Below, piece by piece: positions 38,867 through 45,007 of a stretch of DNA of 46,081 nt. A program made the translations under genes and the position numbers. The notes beneath the pieces were generated by a model, which saw only the letters and a list, made by a program, of their open reading frames with translations, was not told where the DNA came from and did not search any database. Within the stretch, counting starts at the first letter, position 1, and the number at the start of each line of letters is the position of its first letter. This stretch comes from a virus, in the IMG/VR virus record IMGVR_UViG_3300043787_000071, positions 1 to 46,081 of that record; one strand, 5' to 3'.

Positions 38867-38966
38867 TCGACTCCAGTGTGTTTTCGGGCGCCGTAGGCAA
38901 GCGCCTGTCCCTGTAAATAAGCATTGCGGGACGCGCGGTCAAGACGTTTTCGTCGCCATCGCGACG
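38867..38966 (-). promoter_or_regulatory. promoter and 5'-hairpin leader of the long minus-strand operon
   Basis: Minus strand: inverted repeat CGTCGC-GATG-GCGACG (38966-38951), TTGACC (38942-38937), 17-base spacer, TATTTA (38919-38914), predicted +1 near 38907, hairpin GGCGC/GCGCC (38901-38905 with 38887-38891) with GCCTAC in the loop, GGAGTCGA (38874-38867). Unlike the other two promoters of this design it lacks a clear TTTGCAC operator in its spacer. Confidence 0.65.
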
Positions 38967-39012
38967 GTTTTGATCACTCCTTATTACATAGGGGCTGCGC
39001 AGACATGCCGAT

Positions 39013-39150
39013 TGTCCCGTTCCCGTCCCTCTCGAGCACAGCGTTTCCCTGAGGCATGCCTGCATCTTGTCCCGACGCTGTCCCGCAGTCTCGGACAGAC
39101 TTAAATAGGCGGGACAAGATGGGGACAACGGCGGGACATCGCCGTTCAAG
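39013..39150. repeat. cluster of TGTCCC/GGGACA boxes with nested inverted repeats
   Basis: Six TGTCCC-type boxes within 125 bases. CATCTTGTCCCG (39063-39074) is a perfect 12-bp inverted repeat of CGGGACAAGATG (39110-39121). Inside it CTGTCC and GGACAG form a second inverted pair. AACGGC/GCCGTT flanks one more box, and AAACGGCC occurs twice further on. Such clustering fits an origin or a DNA-packaging/recombination site. No gene is visible here. Confidence 0.55.
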
Positions 39151-39207
39151 CCACAGATAGCGATAGGCGATTAAACGGCCAGAAACGGCCCTCAGACGGC
39201 TGCCTTA

Positions 39208-39224
39208 TTTGCACGGTGCGCAAA
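39208..39224. promoter_or_regulatory. operator palindrome in the repeat region
   Basis: TTTGCACGGTGCGCAAA fits the 17-base operator family with strong arms. No convincing promoter could be placed on either strand. Confidence 0.5.
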
Positions 39225-39234
39225 TGTAGGGGTT

Positions 39235-39249
39235 CCCCCCCCCCCCCCC
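39235..39249. repeat. run of about 15 C
   Basis: A homopolymer of ~15 cytosines preceded by GGGGTT. Together with the 11-G run at 40617 it flanks the two-gene module in between. Length may vary in the population or be an assembly uncertainty. Confidence 0.8.
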
Positions 39250-39354
39250 GCTCAGCGGCGCTCTAATCGCCAGCAAACAGCAAGTTCATGTATCACTTTA
39301 AGGGGAAATAGTGCCAAACCGTGTTTGGCGTTATTCAGTGCTTTCCCGAAAACC

Positions 39355-39666
39355 TCAGTCGAAAGCGACCAAGGGCACATTGTCAGCCTCGGCGTCATCG
39401 ATTTGCGCCGCCAGCATTCGCAGCGCCGCCGCGAACCCAGGCAAGAGCTTCTCGCTGCCCTTCACGGTCGACCGCCGAAATTGCCCGTCCGGCGTGAACC
39501 GGCCGACATGACGCCAGTGCCCGTCGTAAACCGCGAACGCGCCTCGCGGCCCAGCTGGTTGGAGCCGGTAGGAAAAGATCGAGAAGCTGGATAGCTCGGC
39601 GAGTCTCTCGTCCAGGCGCGCACGGGCTCGATTGAGCGCGCCGACGCGCCCCTCTTGATAGGTCAT
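39355..39666 (-). CDS. small phage protein, unknown
   Basis: 103 residues. NRARARLDERLAELSSFSIF, then GAFAVYDGHWRHVGRFTPDG and SEKLLPGFAAALRMLAAQID. Alpha/beta; unknown. Coupled by an ATGA overlap to the zinc-finger gene upstream. Confidence 0.6.
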   Translation of the reverse strand: MTYQEGRVGALNRARARLDERLAELSSFSIFSYRLQPAGPRGAFAVYDGHWRHVGRFTPDGQFRRSTVKGSEKLLPGFAAALRMLAAQIDDAEADNVPLVAFD

Positions 39667-39854
39667 GGTCGCTCGTCTTTCTGGCTCGCCTTGAGCCGGT
39701 CGATATGCACGCTGGCCCGCAGCCCGCGCACGCCTCGACAGCGCTCGCCAGGAAAGGCGTTGCAGCGCGGACAGATCATCAGGAGCGCCGCAGCGCGCCG
39801 TGGACCGGGTTGTTTTTGCAGGGCAGCGCGCAGGCGTTTTCGCATCGGATGCAA
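39663..39854 (-). CDS. small zinc-finger protein (CPxC...C...H type)
   Basis: 63 residues if TTG 39854 is used (GGAAGG eight bases upstream); ATG 39845 is possible. A basic N-terminus (RKRLRAALQKQPGPRRAAAL) precedes CPRCNAFPGERCRG and a downstream HIDRL, a metal-binding pattern seen in small phage and actinobacterial proteins. DNA or RNA binding is likely by type. Confidence 0.6.
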   Translation of the reverse strand: MHPMRKRLRAALQKQPGPRRAAALLMICPRCNAFPGERCRGVRGLRASVHIDRLKASQKDERP

Positions 39855-39888
39855 GTCTGCGGCCTTCCCAGGCCTTTGTCGAGCCCTT

Positions 39889-39905
39889 TTTGCACGTTGT
39901 GCGAG
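39889..39905. promoter_or_regulatory. operator palindrome upstream of the zinc-finger gene
   Basis: TTTGCACGTTGTGCGAG, 17-base operator family with one weaker arm. It lies 35 bases before the zinc-finger gene start on the minus strand. Confidence 0.5.
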
Positions 39906-39954
39906 GCAGTCCGATCAGCGGCTTACGCCGTCACAAAGATCAAATTTCGCGAAT

Positions 39955-39970
39955 TGTCGCCATCGCGACA
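39955..39970. repeat. inverted repeat TGTCGC-CATC-GCGACA
   Basis: Six-base arms with the four-base spacer CATC in the same orientation as 38951-38966, and one imperfect relative beside the promoter at 33.8 kb (33792-33805). A second regulatory site family. Confidence 0.5.
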
Positions 39971-40161
39971 TGTCCCTCTTGACAAACCAATCTCGCCTTC
40001 CCCCCAATCCCTCCATAGCCCCTCGATTAGCATCGCTGATAGCGGCCGCGAGGGACCGTGCGCGGGTTACAGGAGCGCCCTTGAGGTCCCGACCGGCCCA
40101 AGCCGCCAATGTTCAAACATTAGCAGCTCTCCCGCGCACGCGACGCAAATAATGGCGCTCT

Positions 40162-40192
40162 ATGTCCCGCTAATGTCCCGCCAGACGGGACA
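40162..40192. repeat. tandem and inverted TGTCCCG boxes
   Basis: ATGTCCCGC at 40162-40170 and 40173-40181 (11-base period, one DNA turn) facing CGGGACA at 40186-40192. Further boxes lie near 40229 and 40343. Same hexamer as in the 39.0-39.15 kb cluster. Confidence 0.55.
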
Positions 40193-40561
40193 GAACCGCT
40201 TCGCTCGCTCCTCTAACCCCGCGTTCCGTCCCGTCCGGCTCAGTCGCTCCCCTTCGTTCCTCAGAGGCGGCGCCGAGCGATCCAACAGTGTTTCTTTCCC
40301 CGCTGGTTCCCGCATCGTTGGCGATCTGAACGAGTGTGCTTTTGTCCCGTCCCTTGCTGTGCGCGACTGTGCGTTTCGGGGCTGTTTTGAGGTGTTTCGG
40401 GCACGATTGGTCGTTGCAGCGATTAACGGAAGCGTTAGCGCGGAAAGGCCAGCAAATGCAGGCGTCTCCGGGCATTGGCTGCGAGGCCTGTCTCGTGTTC
40501 TCCGGATACTGAGACACTCGCTCAGCGCATAGCATAAGGCGTGTGATATCAATGGGTTGCG

Positions 40562-40614
40562 GGTGCCGTAATAGTGCCAGCGGCTGTGCCGTATAGGTGC
40601 CGTAATGGTGCCAG
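40562..40614. repeat. 19-base direct repeat with a partial third copy
   Basis: GGTGCCGTAATAGTGCCAG (40562-40580) and GGTGCCGTAATGGTGCCAG (40596-40614): one mismatch, 34-base period. A partial copy (TGTGCCGTATAGG) lies between. Iteron-like; it precedes the terminase operon. Confidence 0.65.
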
Positions 40615-40616
40615 GA

Positions 40617-40627
40617 GGGGGGGGGGG
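40617..40627. repeat. run of 11 G
   Basis: Homopolymer G tract directly after the 19-base direct repeats, about 100 bases before the small gene ahead of the terminase. Possible slippage site. Confidence 0.7.
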
Positions 40628-40732
40628 ACCGCCCATTGCTTTCAGTTTAAGCTTAAGGCCCAAGGTAAAAATATGGTGCCATCCGCACAGTATTGGCAGG
40701 CAAGTTCTGTGTATTGATCAAGTATAGACAGC

Positions 40733-40975
40733 ATGGACAATTTCGAGCATTTTCTGTCCATGACGCGGAATGAGGCTTTGACCATTTTGGACAGCATGGA
40801 CGGGAATGCGGTCATTCCGGTCGCGAAGGCGGCAGAGATGCTGAAGGCGTGGGAGGCGGGTGGGGTGGCGAGCGAGCGAGTTATTGATATTTTGGCGCGG
40901 CTGAGGCCAGCGGAGGTATTGGAGTTGGCGGCGGTCGCGGAGCGGAAGCTTGCGCGGCGCAATCGACCGAGGTGA
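40733..40975 (+). CDS. small protein before the terminase genes
   Basis: 80 residues. MDNFEHFLSMTRNEALTILD, then AAEMLKAWEAGGVASERVID and RLRPAEVLELAAVAERKLAR. Acidic N-terminal helix, then a helical basic end. It is next to the terminase start. A packaging accessory role is possible from position. Codon use (many TTG and GGG) differs slightly from the minus-strand operons. Confidence 0.6.
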   Translation: MDNFEHFLSMTRNEALTILDSMDGNAVIPVAKAAEMLKAWEAGGVASERVIDILARLRPAEVLELAAVAERKLARRNRPR

Positions 40976-40978
40976 GTG

Positions 40979-41581
40979 ATGGGCGATGTGATCCGGCCGG
41001 AGGGATTGAAGCGGCCGAGGGCGCGGAAGCGGGTTTTGAGTACGGAGGAGCAGGCGGAGCGGGATCGTCAGGCGAAGGAGATGGAGTTAGCGATTGAGCA
41101 GATGGCGGCGAACGGGTTGACGCCAGCGGAGATCAGTTTGCTGACGGGGTTGAGTGCGGAGCGGCTGTACCGGAAGTACAAGGGTTGCATGATGACGGGG
41201 GGAGCGAAGCGGACGAACGAGGTTGCGCAGGCGGCGTATTTGATGGCGACGGGGGGACCGGAGCGGAACTGGCGACAGGCGGATGCGAGCATGAACAAGT
41301 TTTGGCTGGAGCGGCGTGGGGGACCGATCTGGGCGCCGCCGAAGCCGGACGAGGAGAGGGGGCCGGATTTGACAAGGCTGTCGGTGCCGCAATTGATTGA
41401 GCTTGAGCGGGCTTTGAGGCCGCTGGCGCGGAACCCAGTGCTGATCGATGCCGAGGTCGAACTTACCGAGCCACGAGAGCGTGGTGGCGGAATTGATGAG
41501 AAGGGAGCTGGGGATCTCGTCGATGGAGGCGTCGGCGTCGGTATCGACGGTTCGGGAGCGATGCCGGAACTCCCTAGTTAA
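40979..41581 (+). CDS. terminase small-subunit-like HTH protein
   Basis: 200 residues from ATG 40979 (GTG 40976 possible). Basic N-terminus (PEGLKRPRARKRV), helix-turn-helix-like MAANGLTPAEISLLTGLSAE then RLYRKYKG, then NEVAQAAYLMATGGPERNWR. The last ~45 residues overlap the large-subunit gene out of frame. Expected to bind phage DNA at the packaging site and recruit the motor. The call rests on HTH character and position. Confidence 0.65.
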   Translation: MGDVIRPEGLKRPRARKRVLSTEEQAERDRQAKEMELAIEQMAANGLTPAEISLLTGLSAERLYRKYKGCMMTGGAKRTNEVAQAAYLMATGGPERNWRQADASMNKFWLERRGGPIWAPPKPDEERGPDLTRLSVPQLIELERALRPLARNPVLIDAEVELTEPRERGGGIDEKGAGDLVDGGVGVGIDGSGAMPELPS

Positions 41582-43106
41582 TTTTGTTGAGGAGGCGTGG
41601 CCGATCTTGGAGCCGCGCATGCCTTTCGTGCGGGGGAACCTCGTCGAGGCGATTTGCGAGCATTTGGAGGCGGTGTCGGCGGGGCTGATCACGCGGTTGC
41701 TGATCAATGTTCCGCCTGGGTCGGCGAAGAGCCTTTTGGTCTCGGTTTTTTGGCCAGCGTGGGAATGGGGGCCCCGAGGTCTGACCAGCTATCGGTATAT
41801 CTCGTCGAGTTTTGCCGAGAGCGCGTGCGTTCGCGACGTGCGCAAGATGCGGTTGCTTGTGACGTCGGACTGGTATGTGCGGCACTGGCCGCATGTTGAG
41901 CTGACGCGGGGCGGGGAGCTGTCGTTTGAGAACACGCTGACCGGGACGCGGGACGGGGTTGCGTTCTCCAGTCTGACGTCCAGGCGCGGCGACAGATTGA
42001 TTCTGGACGACCCGCACAGCGTGGAGAAGGCGGAATCACCCAATGACCGCGAGAAGGCGACGAGACGGTTTCGCGAGAGCGCGGTCAACCGGCTGAACGA
42101 TCAGGCGAAGAGCGCGATCGTTGTGGTGATGCAGCGGCTGCACGAGGCGGATATCAGCGGGGTCATTCAGGAATTTATGCCGGATTACGTGCAGCTGGTG
42201 ATGCCGATGGAGTACGAGAGCGGGCGGCACTGCGAGACGTCGATCGGGTTTTCGGACTGGCGCCGCTCGGAGGGGGAGCTGCTGTTTCCGCAGCGCTGGG
42301 GCCGCCCGGAGGTCGAGAACCTCAAGCGGGACATGGACAAGTGGGCCTACGCGGGGCAGTACCAGCAGAGGCCTGCGCCGCGTGGGGGCGGGCTGTTCCC
42401 CTACAACGGCTGGGAGCTGTGGCATCGCGGGATCGCGGTCACCTATGGCCGCAACGAGAGCCAATATCCGGACATGGACGTGATCCTGGGCTCGCTGGAC
42501 CCGGCGTTTGGCGAGAAGCAGGAGAATGACTTTTCGGCCTTCATCGTGCTCGGGATCTGGACCAACCATCATGGCGTTCAGCAGGCGATGTTGATGGCGT
42601 GCTGGCAGAAGCGGCTGGCGGTGAACGATCTGGTCGAGGAGCTGATCAAGAGCTGCCGCAAATTGAAGGTCGACAGGCTCTTAATCGAGCTGAAGGGGAG
42701 CGGGATCTCGGTCGCGCAGGAGGTTCAGCGGCTGACGCGGGACGAGGAGTTCGCGGTGCAGCGGATCGATCCTGGGAACATGGACAAGGTTTCGCGCGGG
42801 CACGCGCTCAGCCACCTGTGGGGCGAGGAGCAGGCCGACGGGAGCGTGCGCAAAGGGGTCGTCTGGGCGCCCGGACAGACCCAGCAAAATGGAGCAGTCT
42901 GGCCTCGGGACTGGGCGGAGCTGTGCATGAGCCAGTGCGCCTCGTTTCCGAAGGGCAAGCATGACGATATCGTGGACGCCCTGTGCCAAGCGCTGAAGTG
43001 GTGCCGCGATCGGGGCTTGCTGAAGAAGAGCACCGAGGTTCAAATGGAGGAGTATGCGGAGCTGATGGCGTCGCCGCTTCCCCCGCAGCCGTTGTACCCG
43101 ATCTGA
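41448..43106 (+). CDS. terminase large subunit
   Basis: 552 residues. Walker A-like NVPPGSAKS at 87-95, Walker B LILDDPHS near 183-190, and nuclease motifs LGSLDPAFG near 345-353 and KHDDIVDALCQALKW near the C-terminus. These give an ATPase motor plus RNase H-like nuclease. The family resembles terminases of small-genome alphaproteobacterial phages. The first 134 bases overlap the small-subunit frame, but codon pattern favours this frame there. Confidence 0.92.
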   Translation: MPRSNLPSHESVVAELMRRELGISSMEASASVSTVRERCRNSLVNFVEEAWPILEPRMPFVRGNLVEAICEHLEAVSAGLITRLLINVPPGSAKSLLVSVFWPAWEWGPRGLTSYRYISSSFAESACVRDVRKMRLLVTSDWYVRHWPHVELTRGGELSFENTLTGTRDGVAFSSLTSRRGDRLILDDPHSVEKAESPNDREKATRRFRESAVNRLNDQAKSAIVVVMQRLHEADISGVIQEFMPDYVQLVMPMEYESGRHCETSIGFSDWRRSEGELLFPQRWGRPEVENLKRDMDKWAYAGQYQQRPAPRGGGLFPYNGWELWHRGIAVTYGRNESQYPDMDVILGSLDPAFGEKQENDFSAFIVLGIWTNHHGVQQAMLMACWQKRLAVNDLVEELIKSCRKLKVDRLLIELKGSGISVAQEVQRLTRDEEFAVQRIDPGNMDKVSRGHALSHLWGEEQADGSVRKGVVWAPGQTQQNGAVWPRDWAELCMSQCASFPKGKHDDIVDALCQALKWCRDRGLLKKSTEVQMEEYAELMASPLPPQPLYPI

Positions 43107-43118
43107 TCTCAATAGTCG

Positions 43119-43399
43119 GAATCGGCCCCGGTTTGTTCCTACCGCTTTCGGTGGTTGCGGGTTCACTGACTTCACTGACCGAGTGGGACCGGCCCCGCAT
43201 GGTGGGTGGTGATGCGTCTTTACAGCCCCAAAAAGGCAGTCATCGATCCGACACTGCCGCGCAACGAGGCTTACGGTTGGGTGATCGTTCCAATCCCGTG
43301 GAAGGGACAGCGCTTCGGATTGACGGTCACAACAGACGGATGGTGGTTTCTTGGTTTGTTCAAGAGGGTGGGACCGGCCCCAGCGCCGGAACCGGCCCC
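43119..43399. repeat. four GGRAYCGGCCCC boxes
   Basis: GGAATCGGCCCC (near 43118), GGGACCGGCCCC (43185-43196), GGGACCGGCCCC (43370-43381) and GGAACCGGCCCC (43388-43399). The first two flank the next gene's leader and the last two lie in its coding end. Meaning unknown. Confidence 0.55.
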
Positions 43400-43415
43400 T
43401 TCAGTCCATCCGTGA
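43212..43415 (+). CDS. small beta-rich protein, unknown
   Basis: 67 residues from ATG 43212. MRLYSPKKAVIDPTLPRNEA, then WVIVPIPWKGQRFGLTVTTD, ends in an A/P tail (GPAPAPEPAP) coded by the repeat boxes. Unknown function. Confidence 0.5.
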   Translation: MRLYSPKKAVIDPTLPRNEAYGWVIVPIPWKGQRFGLTVTTDGWWFLGLFKRVGPAPAPEPAPSVHP

Positions 43416-43500
43416 GGCGCGTTGGCGGACCGAACTTTCGTCTCGCTTTGGATCGGTGAACACGACGTAAGGTCGCTATCGTCACCCTACCGGGGGAGTA

Positions 43501-43540
43501 TTTGCTAAACCGATGCGAAAAGCGAGATCGGTTTACCAAA
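43501..43540. repeat. 14-base imperfect inverted repeat
   Basis: TTTGCTAAACCGAT (43501-43514) and ATCGGTTTACCAAA (43527-43540) pair at 13 of 14 positions around a 12-base spacer. No gene overlaps it. Candidate operator, attachment core or RNA hairpin in front of the next small-gene group. Confidence 0.6.
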
Positions 43541-43574
43541 TTTGCCCACCTCCATCGTGGGAGAAAAAAGCGAC

Positions 43575-43742
43575 ATGGGTCCGAAACCGCTCATTTTCGT
43601 CCAGCGCGATGGCGGGTGGGCGATCTACGCTGGGGTCTCGAAATTCTTGGTCGCGGAGGGGTCTGGCTGGTCGATTGCGATCGGGCGGGATCTTTACCGG
43701 CGGCTGAAACTGAGGCGAGGCCGATGGGTGTATGGGCGCTGA
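43575..43742 (+). CDS. small beta-rich protein, unknown
   Basis: 55 residues from ATG 43575. PLIFVQRDGGWAIYAGVSKF, then GSGWSIAIGRDLYRRLKLRR. GGGAG lies 13 bases upstream, so the start is uncertain (an earlier TTG/GTG is possible). Overlaps the next gene. Confidence 0.5.
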   Translation: MGPKPLIFVQRDGGWAIYAGVSKFLVAEGSGWSIAIGRDLYRRLKLRRGRWVYGR

Positions 43743-43936
43743 TTCAGGCGTGGTGGCGTCGCCGGCAGCGGATGGTCGACATGGACGTCCTGTGGCCGAT
43801 TCTGCTGCAAGAGGCGGGCGATCTCGATCGGGCGAAGGCCGCATTTGCATTTCATGCCATAAATGATCCAGCATGGCTGTGCCTGGGCGAGGAGCGACTG
43901 CGCGCTTTCATCGACCAGCTGGAGCCCTATGACTGA
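43724..43936 (+). CDS. small helical protein, unknown
   Basis: 70 residues from ATG 43724 (GAGG upstream). MGVWALIQAWWRRRQRMVDM, then QEAGDLDRAKAAFAFHAIN and ERLRAFIDQLEPYD. Helical; overlaps the next start by eight bases. Confidence 0.5.
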   Translation: MGVWALIQAWWRRRQRMVDMDVLWPILLQEAGDLDRAKAAFAFHAINDPAWLCLGEERLRAFIDQLEPYD

Positions 43937-44129
43937 GCGCGAGAAGCCGATCGTCGACATCCGAGCGATCAATTACAGCTGGCTTGAGTATGCCTCCGAT
44001 GCCCCGCCGGGGGCGATTCAAGAGATCGTGCGGGAGGCTTTTCGGGTCGAGATCCGGCGTGAGGGCGAAACGGAGTGGACCGAGATCCCAGTGATTGAGC
44101 GAAGGGGAAGTCGCCCGAATGAGACGTGA
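43929..44129 (+). CDS. small phage protein, unknown
   Basis: 66 residues from ATG 43929, eight-base overlap (ATGACTGA). EKPIVDIRAINYSWLEYASD, then EIVREAFRVEIRREGETEWT. Alpha/beta; unknown. Confidence 0.5.
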   Translation: MTEREKPIVDIRAINYSWLEYASDAPPGAIQEIVREAFRVEIRREGETEWTEIPVIERRGSRPNET

Positions 44130-44334
44130 CGCGAACTACAATAGCGCGGTCAGTCAGATCGGCGAGCGGATGAAGGAGGCGAACGCGCTTCTCGGCCGCG
44201 CGACGCGGTACATGATCGAGGAGCGGCCTGCCGAGGCGCAGGAAGTGCTCGAACAGTGCAAGCAGATCGTTGAAGGGGCGGCCTTGACGGCCCGGTGGGC
44301 GGCGCGGCTGCCGGTGCCGAGGGAGCCGCAATGA
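44119..44334 (+). CDS. small helical phage protein
   Basis: 71 residues from ATG 44119. Amphipathic helices (AVSQIGERMKEANALLGRAT, EVLEQCKQIVEGAALTARWA). Overlaps both neighbours. Confidence 0.55.
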   Translation: MRRDANYNSAVSQIGERMKEANALLGRATRYMIEERPAEAQEVLEQCKQIVEGAALTARWAARLPVPREPQ

Positions 44335-44432
44335 CGTTCAATACGAGAATCCTGATCGTGCTTCTGGTGAACGCGCTGTTTTGGACGGCGCTCTGGCAGC
44401 TCGCCAAGGCGGTCGCGCAGTTTTGGGGATGA
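44331..44432 (+). CDS. 33-residue membrane microprotein
   Basis: ATG 44331 in ATGA overlap, ending TGA 44430-44432. One hydrophobic segment (ILIVLLVNALFWTALWQL) after MTFNTR and before AKAVAQFWG. The next gene starts directly after its stop. Confidence 0.55.
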   Translation: MTFNTRILIVLLVNALFWTALWQLAKAVAQFWG

Positions 44433-44909
44433 ATGAGGCAGCCAATGAGCTACGCCGACCGCCAAAACGTCGTTTACCTCGATGGGACGCGAGTCTTCCA
44501 AACGGCGGAGGATCGGCGGAATGAGGAAGAGATCGCCGCGCTGGTGGCCGAGGCCTGGAAGTGCCGAGTGGCTTACTTTGGCGCGCTGAGCCCGATTGAT
44601 TGGTACGCCGAGCGCTATGGTCGAATGGTCGGGTTGCTGGAGCTGAAGGGGCGAACGCACGCGAGCCACCATTTTGCGACAGTTTTCCTAAACGTGCGCA
44701 AGTGGCTCGCTTTGACGATCGGCTCGATGGGGATGAACTGCCCAGCGGTCTTCGTCGTGAGGTTCACCGATCAGGTGCGCTGGATTCCGCTCACCTTGAT
44801 CGATGCGACTGAGCACAAGATCGCAGGCTGCGCGCATATCGTCAAAAATCGGAACGACATCGAGCCTGTGATCGAGGTGCCGGTCGGCGCTATGAGGCGG
44901 CTCGCCTAG
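44433..44909 (+). CDS. putative PD-(D/E)XK nuclease
   Basis: 158 residues from ATG 44433 (ATG 44445 possible). A nuclease-type pattern is visible: E in RRNEEEIAALVAEAW, then D in LSPIDWYAER, then ExK in GLLELKGRTH, followed by strands AVFVVRFTDQVRWIPLTLID. This is the phage VRR/very-short-patch-like order, seen by eye only. It lies convergent to the recombinase gene cluster. Confidence 0.6.
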   Translation: MRQPMSYADRQNVVYLDGTRVFQTAEDRRNEEEIAALVAEAWKCRVAYFGALSPIDWYAERYGRMVGLLELKGRTHASHHFATVFLNVRKWLALTIGSMGMNCPAVFVVRFTDQVRWIPLTLIDATEHKIAGCAHIVKNRNDIEPVIEVPVGAMRRLA

Positions 44910-45007
44910 AATCTCCCGTCCATGTCCAGAAGCCGGTCGATAAGTTTGCGCAGCCTTTGGACCCAGGTGGGCTTCGGCTTCGTCCACGGGCCGGGTTTCT
45001 TGTTCAT
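44906..45007 (-). CDS. 33-residue basic microprotein
   Basis: ATG 45007 overlaps the recombinase stop (ATGA), and TAG lies at 44908-44906. Sequence is basic and proline-rich (MNKKPGPWTKPKPTW), then a helix (QRLRKLIDRLLDMDGRF). Its last bases overlap the convergent nuclease gene end. Nucleic-acid binding is possible from charge. Confidence 0.45.
   Translation of the reverse strand: MNKKPGPWTKPKPTWVQRLRKLIDRLLDMDGRF

Larger units (their letters stand above)
39855..40732. other. non-coding region before the terminase genes
   Basis: About 880 bases with no credible gene; reading frames on both strands give irregular, low-complexity products. It holds an operator-like palindrome, a TGTCGC-CATC-GCGACA inverted repeat, TGTCCC boxes, a 19-base direct repeat and a G-run. 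Position between replication and packaging genes suits an origin or terminase recognition site. Confidence 0.6.

Noticed and set aside
39705-40532. 275-residue plus-strand frame
   Set aside because: Crosses a minus-strand zinc-finger gene and repeats, with no coding bias.
40160-40663. 167-residue minus-strand frame in the non-coding region
   Set aside because: Sequence is irregular and runs through repeats and the G-tract; no ribosome site or family.
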